64,000 nucleotides of DNA from positions 1 through 64,000 of the forward strand of contig JBCDDC010000015.1 in assembly GCA_039180675.1 (NCBI GenBank). Reading direction: 5' to 3'. The notes under the pieces were generated by a model, which was not told where the DNA came from, made no database searches, and was given only the letters and a program-made list of their open reading frames with translations. Below, one piece after another: positions 43,828 through 52,214 of the stretch (its first letter is position 1; every line of letters begins with the position of its first letter). Source of the DNA: Thermohalobaculum sp039180675 (GTDB taxonomy: Bacteria > Pseudomonadota > Alphaproteobacteria > Rhodobacterales > Rhodobacteraceae). A program made the position numbers and the translations under genes.

Positions 43828-45179
43828 TACTGGCTCGCGAAAGCGTCGGTCAGGCCCATGGCGCGAATGTCCTTCAACGCTTTTTGTTGCTCCTGACGGG
43901 AGGAGAAGGGGCCGGCCGTGACTGTGGTCAACTCGCGCCCCTCGGAGGAAAAATTACGGCCTATGACGGGATAGCCCGCGGCGCGGATGCGGGTGACTAA
44001 CCGGTCCGCGTTCTCACGCACGCTGAATGTGCCCGCACGGACGAAGAGACTTGGCGGCAAAGCATTCTGCTCGACGGGTTGGATCGCAGCAACTTCCTGG
44101 GTTGGCGGCTCCGCAGATGGCGGCGAGACCGGCTCGATCGGCGGCTCGTTCGCCGGCAGAGAGACCTGTTCCGAGGGGGGCTCCGGTTCCACGACCGGGG
44201 CAGGGGTGCGAACCGGGGTTGCGGCGGCCACAGGCTCTGGCTCGGGCGGTTCCACGGGCGTGAGCGGGAACGGATCGCTCTCTTCGGCTTGCGCCTCGGG
44301 CGCGACGGCCGCGGTCACGACATCCTCTTCTGTCTCAGGTGGTAGCGGCGGTGGTGTGGTGCTGGCCTCCGAAAGCGGAAATGCCTCTTCTTTCTCCGCT
44401 TCTTCCTCTTCCGCCTGAACGTCGGTCGTCGTCACGTCCGCCGAGGCGATTTCGACCTCCTGGACGCTTTCAGGGGGCGCCAGCGTCTCGACTGGATCAG
44501 GCGCGACCTCGGCGGCATCGCGCTCGGGTTCAAAAGTGAACGTCCTTGTCGTTGCGGTGTCGGTGGGTTCGGTGCCCCCTTCAGCTTCATCTTCCAAGGC
44601 ATCCGGCTCGGCCGCAGCAAGCTCGATCTCTTCTTCCGGGCCAGTCTCATCGATCTCGGCAACCACAGGCTCTGGCGTCTCTCCTTTGGGCCGCAAAGCC
44701 GTGATCAGCAACGGCGTCGATTCATTCGGTTCGAGGCCAAGCACCTTCGCTGCTTCCGAGGAGATCAGGATGGGCGCCCTGCCAGGCGAAGCTTCGCGCC
44801 GGAAAAGCGCGCCGTCGACAGACACTCCGGTCCTCGCATGGATGACCCGCACGCGCATCGCGGCCTCGGCGTTTGGATGCGCGACCCAGATGCCCTGAAG
44901 CGTCCGTCTCCCGTCCCAGATCGCGCGTCCGCGTTCCTCAAAGACCGCTGGAGCGGGCTCCAGGCTCGGGTTGACCCGGCTTCCCGCTGCCGGGACATAG
45001 AGATCGGCTGGCCGGGGAGCAGGGTTGTCGGGTGGCGTAGTGATCGACTGGTTGATCGCCTTTACCGCCTCGGCTCCAACCTCGACCTCGGCACAAGCGG
45101 ACAAAAAGCCTATGCCGGTCAGAACGATGCTCGCTCGCAAGATGCTGGAGAGCGCACGGCGCTCGCCCATCTGTCCCAT
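43827..45179 (-). CDS. SPOR-domain lipoprotein, septal-ring RlpA-like
   Basis: Predicted envelope lipoprotein that binds denuded glycan at the septum. The 450-residue product has a lipobox LSAC (Cys29), a short double-psi-barrel-like segment with VRVIHARTGVSVDGALFRR and ISSEAAKVLGL, then about 200 residues of Glu/Pro/Ala-rich disordered linker. The C-terminal SPOR domain lies at about 370-445 (LFVRAGTFSVRENADRL ... VTAGPFSSRQEQQKAL). In the family, SPOR directs septal localisation and RlpA has lytic transglycosylase activity. Only a partial RlpA core is visible, so enzymatic activity is uncertain. Coupled to the carboxypeptidase gene. Confidence 0.85.
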   Translation of the reverse strand: MGQMGERRALSSILRASIVLTGIGFLSACAEVEVGAEAVKAINQSITTPPDNPAPRPADLYVPAAGSRVNPSLEPAPAVFEERGRAIWDGRRTLQGIWVAHPNAEAAMRVRVIHARTGVSVDGALFRREASPGRAPILISSEAAKVLGLEPNESTPLLITALRPKGETPEPVVAEIDETGPEEEIELAAAEPDALEDEAEGGTEPTDTATTRTFTFEPERDAAEVAPDPVETLAPPESVQEVEIASADVTTTDVQAEEEEAEKEEAFPLSEASTTPPPLPPETEEDVVTAAVAPEAQAEESDPFPLTPVEPPEPEPVAAATPVRTPAPVVEPEPPSEQVSLPANEPPIEPVSPPSAEPPTQEVAAIQPVEQNALPPSLFVRAGTFSVRENADRLVTRIRAAGYPVIGRNFSSEGRELTTVTAGPFSSRQEQQKALKDIRAMGLTDAFASQ

Positions 45180-45280
45180 CTGCTCTCTCCGAATATGTTT
45201 TCGGCTGCCTGCGAAAGAAGTTTACCCAAGGGCGCAGGCAAAGGGAAGAAGACGCGGAAAAAAGATGGGGCGATCGTGCT

Positions 45281-46585
45281 TTATCCCAGGACCGAGAAGC
45301 TCGATTCCTCGTTGATCGGACGTTTTCGGGAATAGAAGCCCGCGCTGGTTTCGCGGTCGAGATAGGGAAGTCGGAAGGGCATCGGCTTCGCGTCGTGGTC
45401 GTTGCCCGCCTCGCAGTAGGCGACGAGCGCCGCCATCATCTTCCCGGCGATTGGGGCGTTCTTGTACTGGTTCCCGGATGTCCCGCAGGCCATGTAGAAG
45501 CCGGGTAGCGAGGATTTGTCGTAGATCGGGATCCAGTCGGTCGAGGCGTCATAGAGATCAACCACCCCACGGGTCCGGGACGGGATTTTGAGGTCGGGTA
45601 CCCGCTGGCCGTAGCGCATGGCCTGCGTGGTCCATTGCTCCGAGAAGTCGCGATCATAGTCCTTGTCGTCTTCCGCCCACTGGTGATCATCACAGGGTGG
45701 ATCCTCGGAGCCGACCAGGATGTGGTTGCCGTGCTCGGGGCGGCAGTAGCAGGCGATGTCGCTGTCCGAGACGACCGTGCCGTTGGCCTCGAAGTCGAAG
45801 CCTTCCGGGGCGGGGACGTGGACCACCTCTTGCCGCAGCGGGCGGGTCGAGATTGTCATGTCGTCGAGCACGCCTGCCATCTCGTTGATGATCGATGAAC
45901 CTGGGCCCGCCACATTGATGACGACGGGGGAATGGACCTCCTCACCATTCGCAAGCCGGACGCCTTTGACCCGGCCGCCTTCCCGCAGGATCGCCGTGAC
46001 TTCCGCCCCGAGGCGGACCTCGCCGCCCTTCGCCTTGGCAGCGTGCATCAGATTCTGGGCGCTCAGCGCGGGGTCGGTGACGTAGCCGCCGTTGGGCCAA
46101 TAGACGCCGCCGCGCAGATGGTTGCCATTCGCCTCGCCGAAATGCGGGTCGGTGCGGGCCTTCGGCGGTGAGAAGCTTTCGAGCGAATAGATCGGCAGGC
46201 GGGATCTGATTTCGTCCGGGCCCCATTCTTCGAAGGGACAGTTCAGCTCGCCCGAATACTGCATGTGCTTTTCGAGATGGCCGTTCAGGTCGGTTTTCAT
46301 GACCAGACAGCCGACCTCGCGAAATTGGGCCAGACCGTTCGGGTCGTGAGCTTCGAGATAGTTCGCCCAGTCGCGCCAGTAATGGTAGCCTTCGTACGCG
46401 AAGGCTGTTCCTTCCAGTGTGGAATAGTGCATCCGGATGATCGCGCAGGATCCCGCGGTCGAGCCGTGCCCGGCCTGCGCATTCCGGTCGAGGCTGAGCG
46501 TCTTCCAGCCGAGCTTGGCCAGCTCGAAGGCGGTTGCGGCGCCGATCACGCCGGTGCCGATGATGATCGCGTCTGGATTGGTCAT
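45281..46585 (-). CDS. FAD-dependent amine/amino acid oxidoreductase, DadA family
   Basis: The 434-residue flavoprotein has the ADP-binding motif IIIGTGVIGAATAFELAKLGW at the N-terminus and the DAO family pattern HGSTAGSCAIIRMHYS, followed by GGYVTDPALSAQNLMHAA and VINVAGPGSS. The C-terminal TRGVVDLYDASTDWIPIYD and ACGTSGNQYKNAP complete the fold. Such enzymes oxidise sarcosine, dimethylglycine, D-amino acids or related amines. The start overlaps the TetR stop by 4 nt. The context of a dimethylglycine-dehydrogenase-like gene favours a methylated-glycine substrate. Confidence 0.88.
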   Translation of the reverse strand: MTNPDAIIIGTGVIGAATAFELAKLGWKTLSLDRNAQAGHGSTAGSCAIIRMHYSTLEGTAFAYEGYHYWRDWANYLEAHDPNGLAQFREVGCLVMKTDLNGHLEKHMQYSGELNCPFEEWGPDEIRSRLPIYSLESFSPPKARTDPHFGEANGNHLRGGVYWPNGGYVTDPALSAQNLMHAAKAKGGEVRLGAEVTAILREGGRVKGVRLANGEEVHSPVVINVAGPGSSIINEMAGVLDDMTISTRPLRQEVVHVPAPEGFDFEANGTVVSDSDIACYCRPEHGNHILVGSEDPPCDDHQWAEDDKDYDRDFSEQWTTQAMRYGQRVPDLKIPSRTRGVVDLYDASTDWIPIYDKSSLPGFYMACGTSGNQYKNAPIAGKMMAALVAYCEAGNDHDAKPMPFRLPYLDRETSAGFYSRKRPINEESSFSVLG

Positions 46586-47244
46586 GTGGCCCCCCTGAGC
46601 ACTTGGCGGATATGGGTGGTGAAGGCGGCAAGCTCGCGCCTGTCGGCGGGCTTGCCGGTGAAGCCCTCGAGATAGCCGGGGACGTTGGCGAGGCGTGTCT
46701 CGGCCGGTTCCTGGAGATCGAGCGCGTAGTACCCGATCTGCATGTAGTAGAGGATGCGCGCCCGGCTGGTGGCCTCCAGCGGGTCATAACCATGCCGCTC
46801 AAACAACCCGGCAATGGCCGCGAGTCGGGTCTGGTCGGATCGGGCGACAGCATCCTGAACAGGTTGCGACCGCCGCGCCCATTCCCGGACGGCGAAGTCG
46901 AGGCGGTGGTTGAAGCCATCCGGTTCGATGAAGCAGCGGAACAGGTTGAGGACAGCGGCGGTAATCGTTTCGGCAGGCATTGCGGCGTGACGCTGGATCA
47001 CACCGGTATTGCCCTCTTCCCATGCCTGCAGGAGGTGATCGAGCAGATCTGCGCGGTCCCTGAAGTACCAGTAGAAGGAGGAGCGCGAGACGCCAAGCCG
47101 TTCGCTGACAGTCAGGATCTTCACCTGCTCGACGCCCTGATCGATCAGGATGTCGCGCGAGGCGTCGATCCAGTCCTCGCGCGTTGCCTTGATGTTCCCG
47201 GTGCGGGCCGCCTCCACGTCGGAGGCGGCGAGGTTGCTTGCCAT
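46582..47244 (-). CDS. TetR family transcriptional regulator
   Basis: The 220-residue repressor-type protein has an N-terminal HTH (about residues 25-75: DASRDILIDQGVEQVKILTV, SERLGVSRSSFYWYFRDRADLLDHLL) and a helical ligand domain. It sits between the two flavoenzyme genes: 3 nt after the GcvT-fusion stop and overlapping the DadA-like start by 4 nt. Placement inside its presumed target operon suggests autoregulation. A perfect inverted repeat at 49722-49739, upstream of the operon, is the candidate operator. Confidence 0.9.
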   Translation of the reverse strand: MASNLAASDVEAARTGNIKATREDWIDASRDILIDQGVEQVKILTVSERLGVSRSSFYWYFRDRADLLDHLLQAWEEGNTGVIQRHAAMPAETITAAVLNLFRCFIEPDGFNHRLDFAVREWARRSQPVQDAVARSDQTRLAAIAGLFERHGYDPLEATSRARILYYMQIGYYALDLQEPAETRLANVPGYLEGFTGKPADRRELAAFTTHIRQVLRGAT

Positions 47245-47247
47245 CGG

Positions 47248-49659
47248 TCAGAGCCGCATCTGAGCGCCTTTGGGGTCGTAGGGCGAGGGCTCGATCACGG
47301 TCGCCGCTTTCTCAACCCCCACGATATGGGTCGAGAGCGGGGTGCCCGGTGCTGCAAGTTCTGGTTTGACCAGCGCCATGGCGAGCGACTTGTCGACCGT
47401 GTGGCCGTAGCCGCCCGAAGTGACATAGCCGATCCGCTTGCCGTCCGACCAGATGGGTTCGTAGCCCGAGGCATCGGCGCCGTTGGCCGCGACTTCGATC
47501 GTTGCGAGGATCTGGTCTGGATCGGGACCGTCGCGTTCCTTCATCGCTGCCTCACGGCCGATGAAGTCTTCCTTCTGCCAGTCGATCCAGCGGTCCATCC
47601 CGGTCATCCGCGGCGTGTATTCCTGACGGAACTCGGCCGTCCAGATGCCAAAGCTCTTCTCGAGGCGCAACGAGAGGAGCGCGTTGAACCCGTATTCCTT
47701 GATCCCCAGCTCGGCCCCGGCGGCGAGCAGGAGGCGGCGGAGCATGATGTGCTCGTTGGCCTTGCAGTTGATCTCGTAGCCGAGCTCTCCGGCGACCGAG
47801 ATCCGCGCGACCTTGGCCCTGATCAGGCCAATATCCATGGTCTGGCAGCCCATGAAGGGCAGGGCGCCGTGCGAGACATCGACATGGGCGACTCGCTCCA
47901 GCACCTCCCGCGACTTCGGGCCGGAAAGCGAGAAACCGACGGTCGCGTCCGAGATGTCGGTGACCTCGACCCCGTCCATCCGATGGTCGTGGAACCAGCG
48001 CATATGCCAGTTGCGCAAGTAGTAGCTCCCCATGATCCACCAGATTCCGTCGCCCCAGTTGAAGACCGTGAGGTCGCCTTTGAGCTTGCCTTGCGGGGAG
48101 AGCATCGGGGCCAGACGCGCGCGGCCCTCGCCCGGCAGGCGCGAGGCCATCAGCTTGTCGAGCCAGGCCTTGGCGTTCGGGCCGGTGACCTCATAGCGGG
48201 AGAAGCCCGAGATATCGAGCAGGCCGACGCCTTCGCGGACCGCTTTGCATTCCTCGCGCACGATCTCATGGGCGTTGGAGCGGTTGAGCGTGGGCTCTTC
48301 CTCGAACTCCTCCGGCGCGAAGTAGAGCGGGGTCTCCAGCCCGTAGGAACAGCCCCAGCGCGCGCCGGCCGCTGTCATGTCGGAATAGGCGGGCGAGGTG
48401 CGCAGAGGCCGGCCGGCCCAAAGCTGCTCGTTCGGGTAGGTCATCACGAAGCGGCGGGAGTAGAACTGCCCGGTCGTCTGCTTGATGTATTCCTTGTTCG
48501 AGGCGAAATCTCCATAGCGGGCGATGTCCATCGACCAGGCATCGGCTTCGGGCTCGCCGTGGATCATCCATTCGGCCAGCGTCTTGCCGACACCGCCGCC
48601 CTGCAGGAAACCGGCCATCACCCCGCAGGCGAGCCAGTAGCCGGGCATCCCCTTGACCGGGCCGACCAGCGGGTTGCCGTCGGGCGAGAAGGTGAAGGCA
48701 CCGTTGACCCAGTTCTTGATCCCGACCTCGTTCAGGCAGGGATAGCGTTTGAACGCCATCTCCAGTTCCGGAGCGATCCGGTCAGTGTCTTCCTGGAGGA
48801 GCTCGATGCCATAGTTCCAAGGCGCACCATCCATCATCCAATGGGCGTGGTCGATCTCGTAGATGCCGACGAGGATGCCGTTCTGGTCCTGACGGGTGTA
48901 GGTGAAGCCTTCGAGGTCGACGGTCATCGGGACTTCTTTGTCCATGGCTTCGACTTCGGGAATGGTCTCGGTGATGAAGTAGTGGTGGGCCAGCGGCGAG
49001 ACTGGCAATTCAAGCCCAACCATCCGGCCGCATTGCTTGGCCCAGAGACCTGCGGCGTTGACCACATGCTCGGCCATCACGGTGCCGTTCTCGGTGATTA
49101 CCTCCCAGAGATCGCCCTTGCGGTGAAGTTCGAGCACGCGGTTGTGCTCGAATATCTCGGCGCCGCGCATCTTGGCGCATTTCGCATAAGCGTGGACGGT
49201 GCCTGTCGTGTCGACATAGCCCTCGCGGTCGGCCCACATGCCGCCGATGATCCCATCGGTATCCATGATCGGGATGACCTTCTTTATCTCCTCCGGCGTC
49301 ATCAGATGGCAATCTTCGATGCCGATGGTCTGGAAAATGCGATAGGCCGACTGGAGCCACTCCCACCGGGCAGGGGCCGAGGCTGCGACCACACCGCCGG
49401 TCATGTGAAGCCCGATATCCTGGCCGGATTCCTTCTCGATCTCAGACAGCAGATCGATCGTATAGGCCTGCAGGGCTGCCATGTTCGGGTCGGCGTTCAA
49501 TGCGTGCACGCCGCCGGCGGCATGCCAGGAGGACCCGGCCGTCAAGACGTTGCGCTCGATCAGCGCGATATCCGTCCAACCGAATTTGGCGAGGTGGTAG
49601 AGGACGGAGCAGCCGACAACGCCGCCCCCGATCACGACAACTCGGTAATGCGACTTCAT
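47248..49659 (-). CDS. Dimethylglycine dehydrogenase-like FAD oxidoreductase/GcvT fusion
   Basis: The 803-residue protein oxidises N-methyl groups and passes them to tetrahydrofolate. The FAD domain begins VVVIGGGVVGCSVLYHLAKFGW (11-16 glycine motif), with SSWHAAGGVHALN as the His-flavin attachment region of DMGDH/sarcosine dehydrogenase. The middle linker domain (about 370-430) is followed by the GcvT aminomethyltransferase domain (about 430-700, GLLDISGFSRYEVTGP) and the GcvT C-terminal barrel. Related proteins act on dimethylglycine or sarcosine after betaine demethylation. A GGGAGG ribosome site precedes the start. It is first in its operon. Confidence 0.92.
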   Translation of the reverse strand: MKSHYRVVVIGGGVVGCSVLYHLAKFGWTDIALIERNVLTAGSSWHAAGGVHALNADPNMAALQAYTIDLLSEIEKESGQDIGLHMTGGVVAASAPARWEWLQSAYRIFQTIGIEDCHLMTPEEIKKVIPIMDTDGIIGGMWADREGYVDTTGTVHAYAKCAKMRGAEIFEHNRVLELHRKGDLWEVITENGTVMAEHVVNAAGLWAKQCGRMVGLELPVSPLAHHYFITETIPEVEAMDKEVPMTVDLEGFTYTRQDQNGILVGIYEIDHAHWMMDGAPWNYGIELLQEDTDRIAPELEMAFKRYPCLNEVGIKNWVNGAFTFSPDGNPLVGPVKGMPGYWLACGVMAGFLQGGGVGKTLAEWMIHGEPEADAWSMDIARYGDFASNKEYIKQTTGQFYSRRFVMTYPNEQLWAGRPLRTSPAYSDMTAAGARWGCSYGLETPLYFAPEEFEEEPTLNRSNAHEIVREECKAVREGVGLLDISGFSRYEVTGPNAKAWLDKLMASRLPGEGRARLAPMLSPQGKLKGDLTVFNWGDGIWWIMGSYYLRNWHMRWFHDHRMDGVEVTDISDATVGFSLSGPKSREVLERVAHVDVSHGALPFMGCQTMDIGLIRAKVARISVAGELGYEINCKANEHIMLRRLLLAAGAELGIKEYGFNALLSLRLEKSFGIWTAEFRQEYTPRMTGMDRWIDWQKEDFIGREAAMKERDGPDPDQILATIEVAANGADASGYEPIWSDGKRIGYVTSGGYGHTVDKSLAMALVKPELAAPGTPLSTHIVGVEKAATVIEPSPYDPKGAQMRL

Positions 49660-49721
49660 CGGTTCCTCCCGTGAGCATGAATGCCTTCGAAATCAGCCTA
49701 GCCATGGAAGTTCGGCTTTGT

Positions 49722-49739
49722 CTAGACATCACTGTCTAG
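49722..49739. promoter_or_regulatory. Inverted repeat, candidate TetR operator
   Basis: CTAGACA-TCAC-TGTCTAG, a perfect 7-bp inverted repeat with a 4-nt spacer, lies 63 nt before the GcvT-fusion start and 90 nt before uspA, in the divergent intergenic region. The form resembles TetR-family operators. The natural regulator is the TetR encoded in the leftward operon. Confidence 0.6.
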
Positions 49740-49828
49740 TGCTTCAGCGTGGAACAACAGGCTTGACCCAGATCAAGGTTTCTCGCGGTGCCTTTCGGCA
49801 GGGTGAATGGAAAGGAAGGAGCCAACTG

Positions 49829-50239
49829 ATGTACACCAACATCCTCGTCCCGGTCGCTCTGGATCATCAGGAGCAGGCGATCCACGCCATCCAACTCGCG
49901 GAAAAGCTGCGGAGCGATGGCGGTAAGCTAACTGTTCTGCATGTGATGGAACAGTTGCCGACCTATGTGACCTCGCAAATTCCAGGCCGTATCATCGAGG
50001 AAACCAAATCGAGCGCCAGGAGCGGGTTGCAGGAGATTGCGGACAAATCCGACGTCGATGTTGAGGAGGCGATCATCTTTGGCCATCCTGGCCGGACGAT
50101 ATGCGACTATGCGGAAGATCATGGCAACGATTGTATCGTGATCGCGTCGCACCAGCCGGAACTTGCCGATTATCTGCTCGGCTCAACCGCAGCACGTGTC
50201 GTGCGGCATGCGGGATGCTCGGTCCACGTGATCCGCTGA
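49829..50239 (+). CDS. Universal stress protein UspA family
   Basis: The 136-residue single-domain protein starts at ATG 49829, well placed after AAGGAAGGA at 49811-49820; the longer open frame upstream would run over the operator region. It has MYTNILVPVAL at the N-terminus, KLTVLHVMEQLP, and the nucleotide-binding C-terminal pattern VIASHQPELADYLLGSTAARVVRHAGCSVHVIR, read in two pieces around the GSTA loop, of the UspA fold. Divergent from the methylamine-type operon and convergent with ubiG, 3 bp apart. Confidence 0.92.
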   Translation: MYTNILVPVALDHQEQAIHAIQLAEKLRSDGGKLTVLHVMEQLPTYVTSQIPGRIIEETKSSARSGLQEIADKSDVDVEEAIIFGHPGRTICDYAEDHGNDCIVIASHQPELADYLLGSTAARVVRHAGCSVHVIR

Positions 50240-50242
50240 GGA

Positions 50243-51004
50243 TCAGCCCGGTTTGACGCTCGCGGTGACGTAGTTGACGCTCAGATCCCGCGGGTTGAGG
50301 TTCCAGTCCCAGCGCAGGAAGTCGAATACAAAACCCGTGCGGTCGACGGGGTCCAGCCCCGCTTTTGCAAGAAGATCGAAAAGTTCGTCGGGTGTTATGA
50401 ATTTCGACCACTCATGCGTGCCCTTGGGCAGCCATCGCATGACATACTCCGCGCCGAAGATGGCGAAGACCCAGCTCTTCGGATTGCGGTTCAGGGTTGA
50501 GGTGATCATGATGCCGCCCGGACGCACCAAGGCTGCGCAGGCATCGAGGTAGGCCTGAGGGTCAGGCACATGCTCGACCACTTCCATATTGAGCACGGCG
50601 TCGAAAGTCTCGCCTGCGTCGCGCAGCTCTTCCGCGGTGGACACCCGGTAGTCTATGTCGAGGCCCGATTTCTCCGCATGGATTTGCGCGACCGGGATGT
50701 TTCGCGCAGCCGGATCGACGCCAACGACCGTAGCCCCCAGACGCTTCATCGGTTCGCACAGGAGGCCGCCACCGCAGCCGATATCGAGGATGCGCAATCC
50801 GTCGAACGCATTCGGCTTCTTGGGGTCCCGGCCATGCTGGGCGGCAATCTGCTCGACGGCATAGCCGAGACGACACGGGTTCAGCATATGAAGCGGCTTG
50901 AACTTGCCCTCAGGGTCCCACCACTCCTCCGCCATCGCCTCGAACTTCTCGATCTCCGACGGATCGACAAATGGTTCAGTCGTCGCCCTTGCTGTATCGG
51001 TCAT
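50243..51004 (-). CDS. ubiG: Ubiquinone biosynthesis O-methyltransferase UbiG
   Basis: Performs the two SAM-dependent O-methylations of ubiquinone synthesis. The start is set at ATG 51004, with AGAGGA about 6 nt upstream, rather than the longer frame to 51046; it gives 253 residues. The SAM motif LDIGCGGGLLCEPM is at about 73-86, followed by GVDPA and NMEVVEHVPDP. The UbiG-specific GAEYVMRWLPKGTHEWSKF, close to the C-terminus, and FAEMAEEWWD-like N-terminus (KFEAMAEEWWDPEGKFKPLH) identify the family. Confidence 0.94.
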   Translation of the reverse strand: MTDTARATTEPFVDPSEIEKFEAMAEEWWDPEGKFKPLHMLNPCRLGYAVEQIAAQHGRDPKKPNAFDGLRILDIGCGGGLLCEPMKRLGATVVGVDPAARNIPVAQIHAEKSGLDIDYRVSTAEELRDAGETFDAVLNMEVVEHVPDPQAYLDACAALVRPGGIMITSTLNRNPKSWVFAIFGAEYVMRWLPKGTHEWSKFITPDELFDLLAKAGLDPVDRTGFVFDFLRWDWNLNPRDLSVNYVTASVKPG

Positions 51005-51208
51005 CGGATCCTCTGAGCCGCTTTCGTGGCGTATAGAATGTTCCACCAGCGCAGTGAGACAAGCGTCCGATCACCGCAGGTGCTAATCAGGCGATACATT
51101 CTGGAGCGCCACAGTCCGATACGGCTGGTAATCGATGGTTTCTCGGCCCGATGCGCAGGCTTGAACGCAAACCCGCAAAGCCGTACCCAAGATGGAGCAA
51201 CGAAATCA

Positions 51209-51228
51209 CCGGAGAGTTCCGTCTCCGG
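51209..51228 (+). promoter_or_regulatory. Leader hairpin before proline iminopeptidase gene
   Basis: CCGGAGA / TCTCCGG perfect 7-bp inverted repeat with a 6-nt loop, ending 20 nt before the start at 51249. It could be a leader hairpin or operator. The rest of the 244-bp divergent gap shows nothing else I can name. Confidence 0.35.
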
Positions 51229-51248
51229 CGTCCAGGTTACTGGAGCCC

Positions 51249-52199
51249 ATGGCAGACGCGACGCTCTTTTCACAGACCGAACCCTTTCGACGGACCCACC
51301 TGGAAGTGGGCGACGGCCACGAGATCTATGTCGAGATCTCCGGGCGGGAGGATGGCGAGCCGGTCGTGGTGCTGCATGGTGGGCCAGGTGCCGGAACATC
51401 TCCGTTTCTGCGCCGCTTTTTCGACCCCGAACGATATCTCGTTGTTCTGTTCGACCAGCGGGGTGCGGGACGCTCTCGCCCCCGGGGGAAGCTCGAGGCG
51501 AACACCACCTGGGATCTGATCCGCGATATCGAGACGCTGAGGGCTTATATCGGGGCGGAACGCTGGCAGGTATTCGGCGGTTCATGGGGATCGACACTTG
51601 CCCTTCTCTACGCCCAAACCCACCCAAGCAAGGTTAGCCGCCTGATCCTGAGGGGCATCTTCACCATGACGGATGCCGAGCTCAACTGGTTCTACGGCGG
51701 GCCTGCGGGCAAAGTATTTCCTGAGGCCTGGGCCGAGTTCGTGGCACCCATTCCCGAGGCGGAGCGCGGTGATCTGATCGGGGCCTACTACAAGCGCCTC
51801 ACATCGCCCGATGAGGCCGAACAGACCCGTGTCGCCCGACCCTGGGTGCGTTGGGAGAGTTCTTGTGCGGCTCTGCGCCCCGGTCCGTCAGGACTGCTCG
51901 ACGGGCCGTATGCGCGTGCATTTGCGCGGATCGAGAGCCACTATTTCGTCAATCGGGGTTGGCTGGATCGGGATGATCAGATCATGGCGGATCTGCCGAA
52001 GATCTCGCATATCCCGGCGGTGATCGTTCAGGGGCGCTACGACATGATCTGCCCGCCGGTCACGGCGGTGCGGCTGTCGGATGCATGGCCGAATGCCGAT
52101 CTGAACATGGTCCCAGATGCAGGCCATGCACTTTCCGAGCATGGTATCACTCAAGCGCTGTTGAAGGCCATGCAGGCGGAGGTCGCCCGCGCGCGCTAA
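51249..52199 (+). CDS. pip: Prolyl aminopeptidase (proline iminopeptidase)
   Basis: Cleaves N-terminal proline from peptides. ATG 51249 (GGAG upstream) gives 316 residues, close to the family size. The serine-hydrolase fold shows LHGGPGAGTSPFLRRFFDP, DQRGAGRSRP, and the nucleophile GGSWGSTLAL with Ser112. The C-terminal GRYDMICPP (Asp) and PDAGHALSE (His) complete the triad. This GGSWGS signature separates the family from generic alpha/beta hydrolases. It converges with the molybdoenzyme gene. Confidence 0.93.
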   Translation: MADATLFSQTEPFRRTHLEVGDGHEIYVEISGREDGEPVVVLHGGPGAGTSPFLRRFFDPERYLVVLFDQRGAGRSRPRGKLEANTTWDLIRDIETLRAYIGAERWQVFGGSWGSTLALLYAQTHPSKVSRLILRGIFTMTDAELNWFYGGPAGKVFPEAWAEFVAPIPEAERGDLIGAYYKRLTSPDEAEQTRVARPWVRWESSCAALRPGPSGLLDGPYARAFARIESHYFVNRGWLDRDDQIMADLPKISHIPAVIVQGRYDMICPPVTAVRLSDAWPNADLNMVPDAGHALSEHGITQALLKAMQAEVARAR

Positions 52200-52214
52200 G
52201 TGGCCCTGCGCCCT

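Noticed and set aside
46603..49674. A 1023-residue plus-strand open frame across the GcvT-fusion and TetR genes
   Set aside because: It is the antisense shadow of two clearly homologous minus-strand genes and has no ribosome site or domain of its own.
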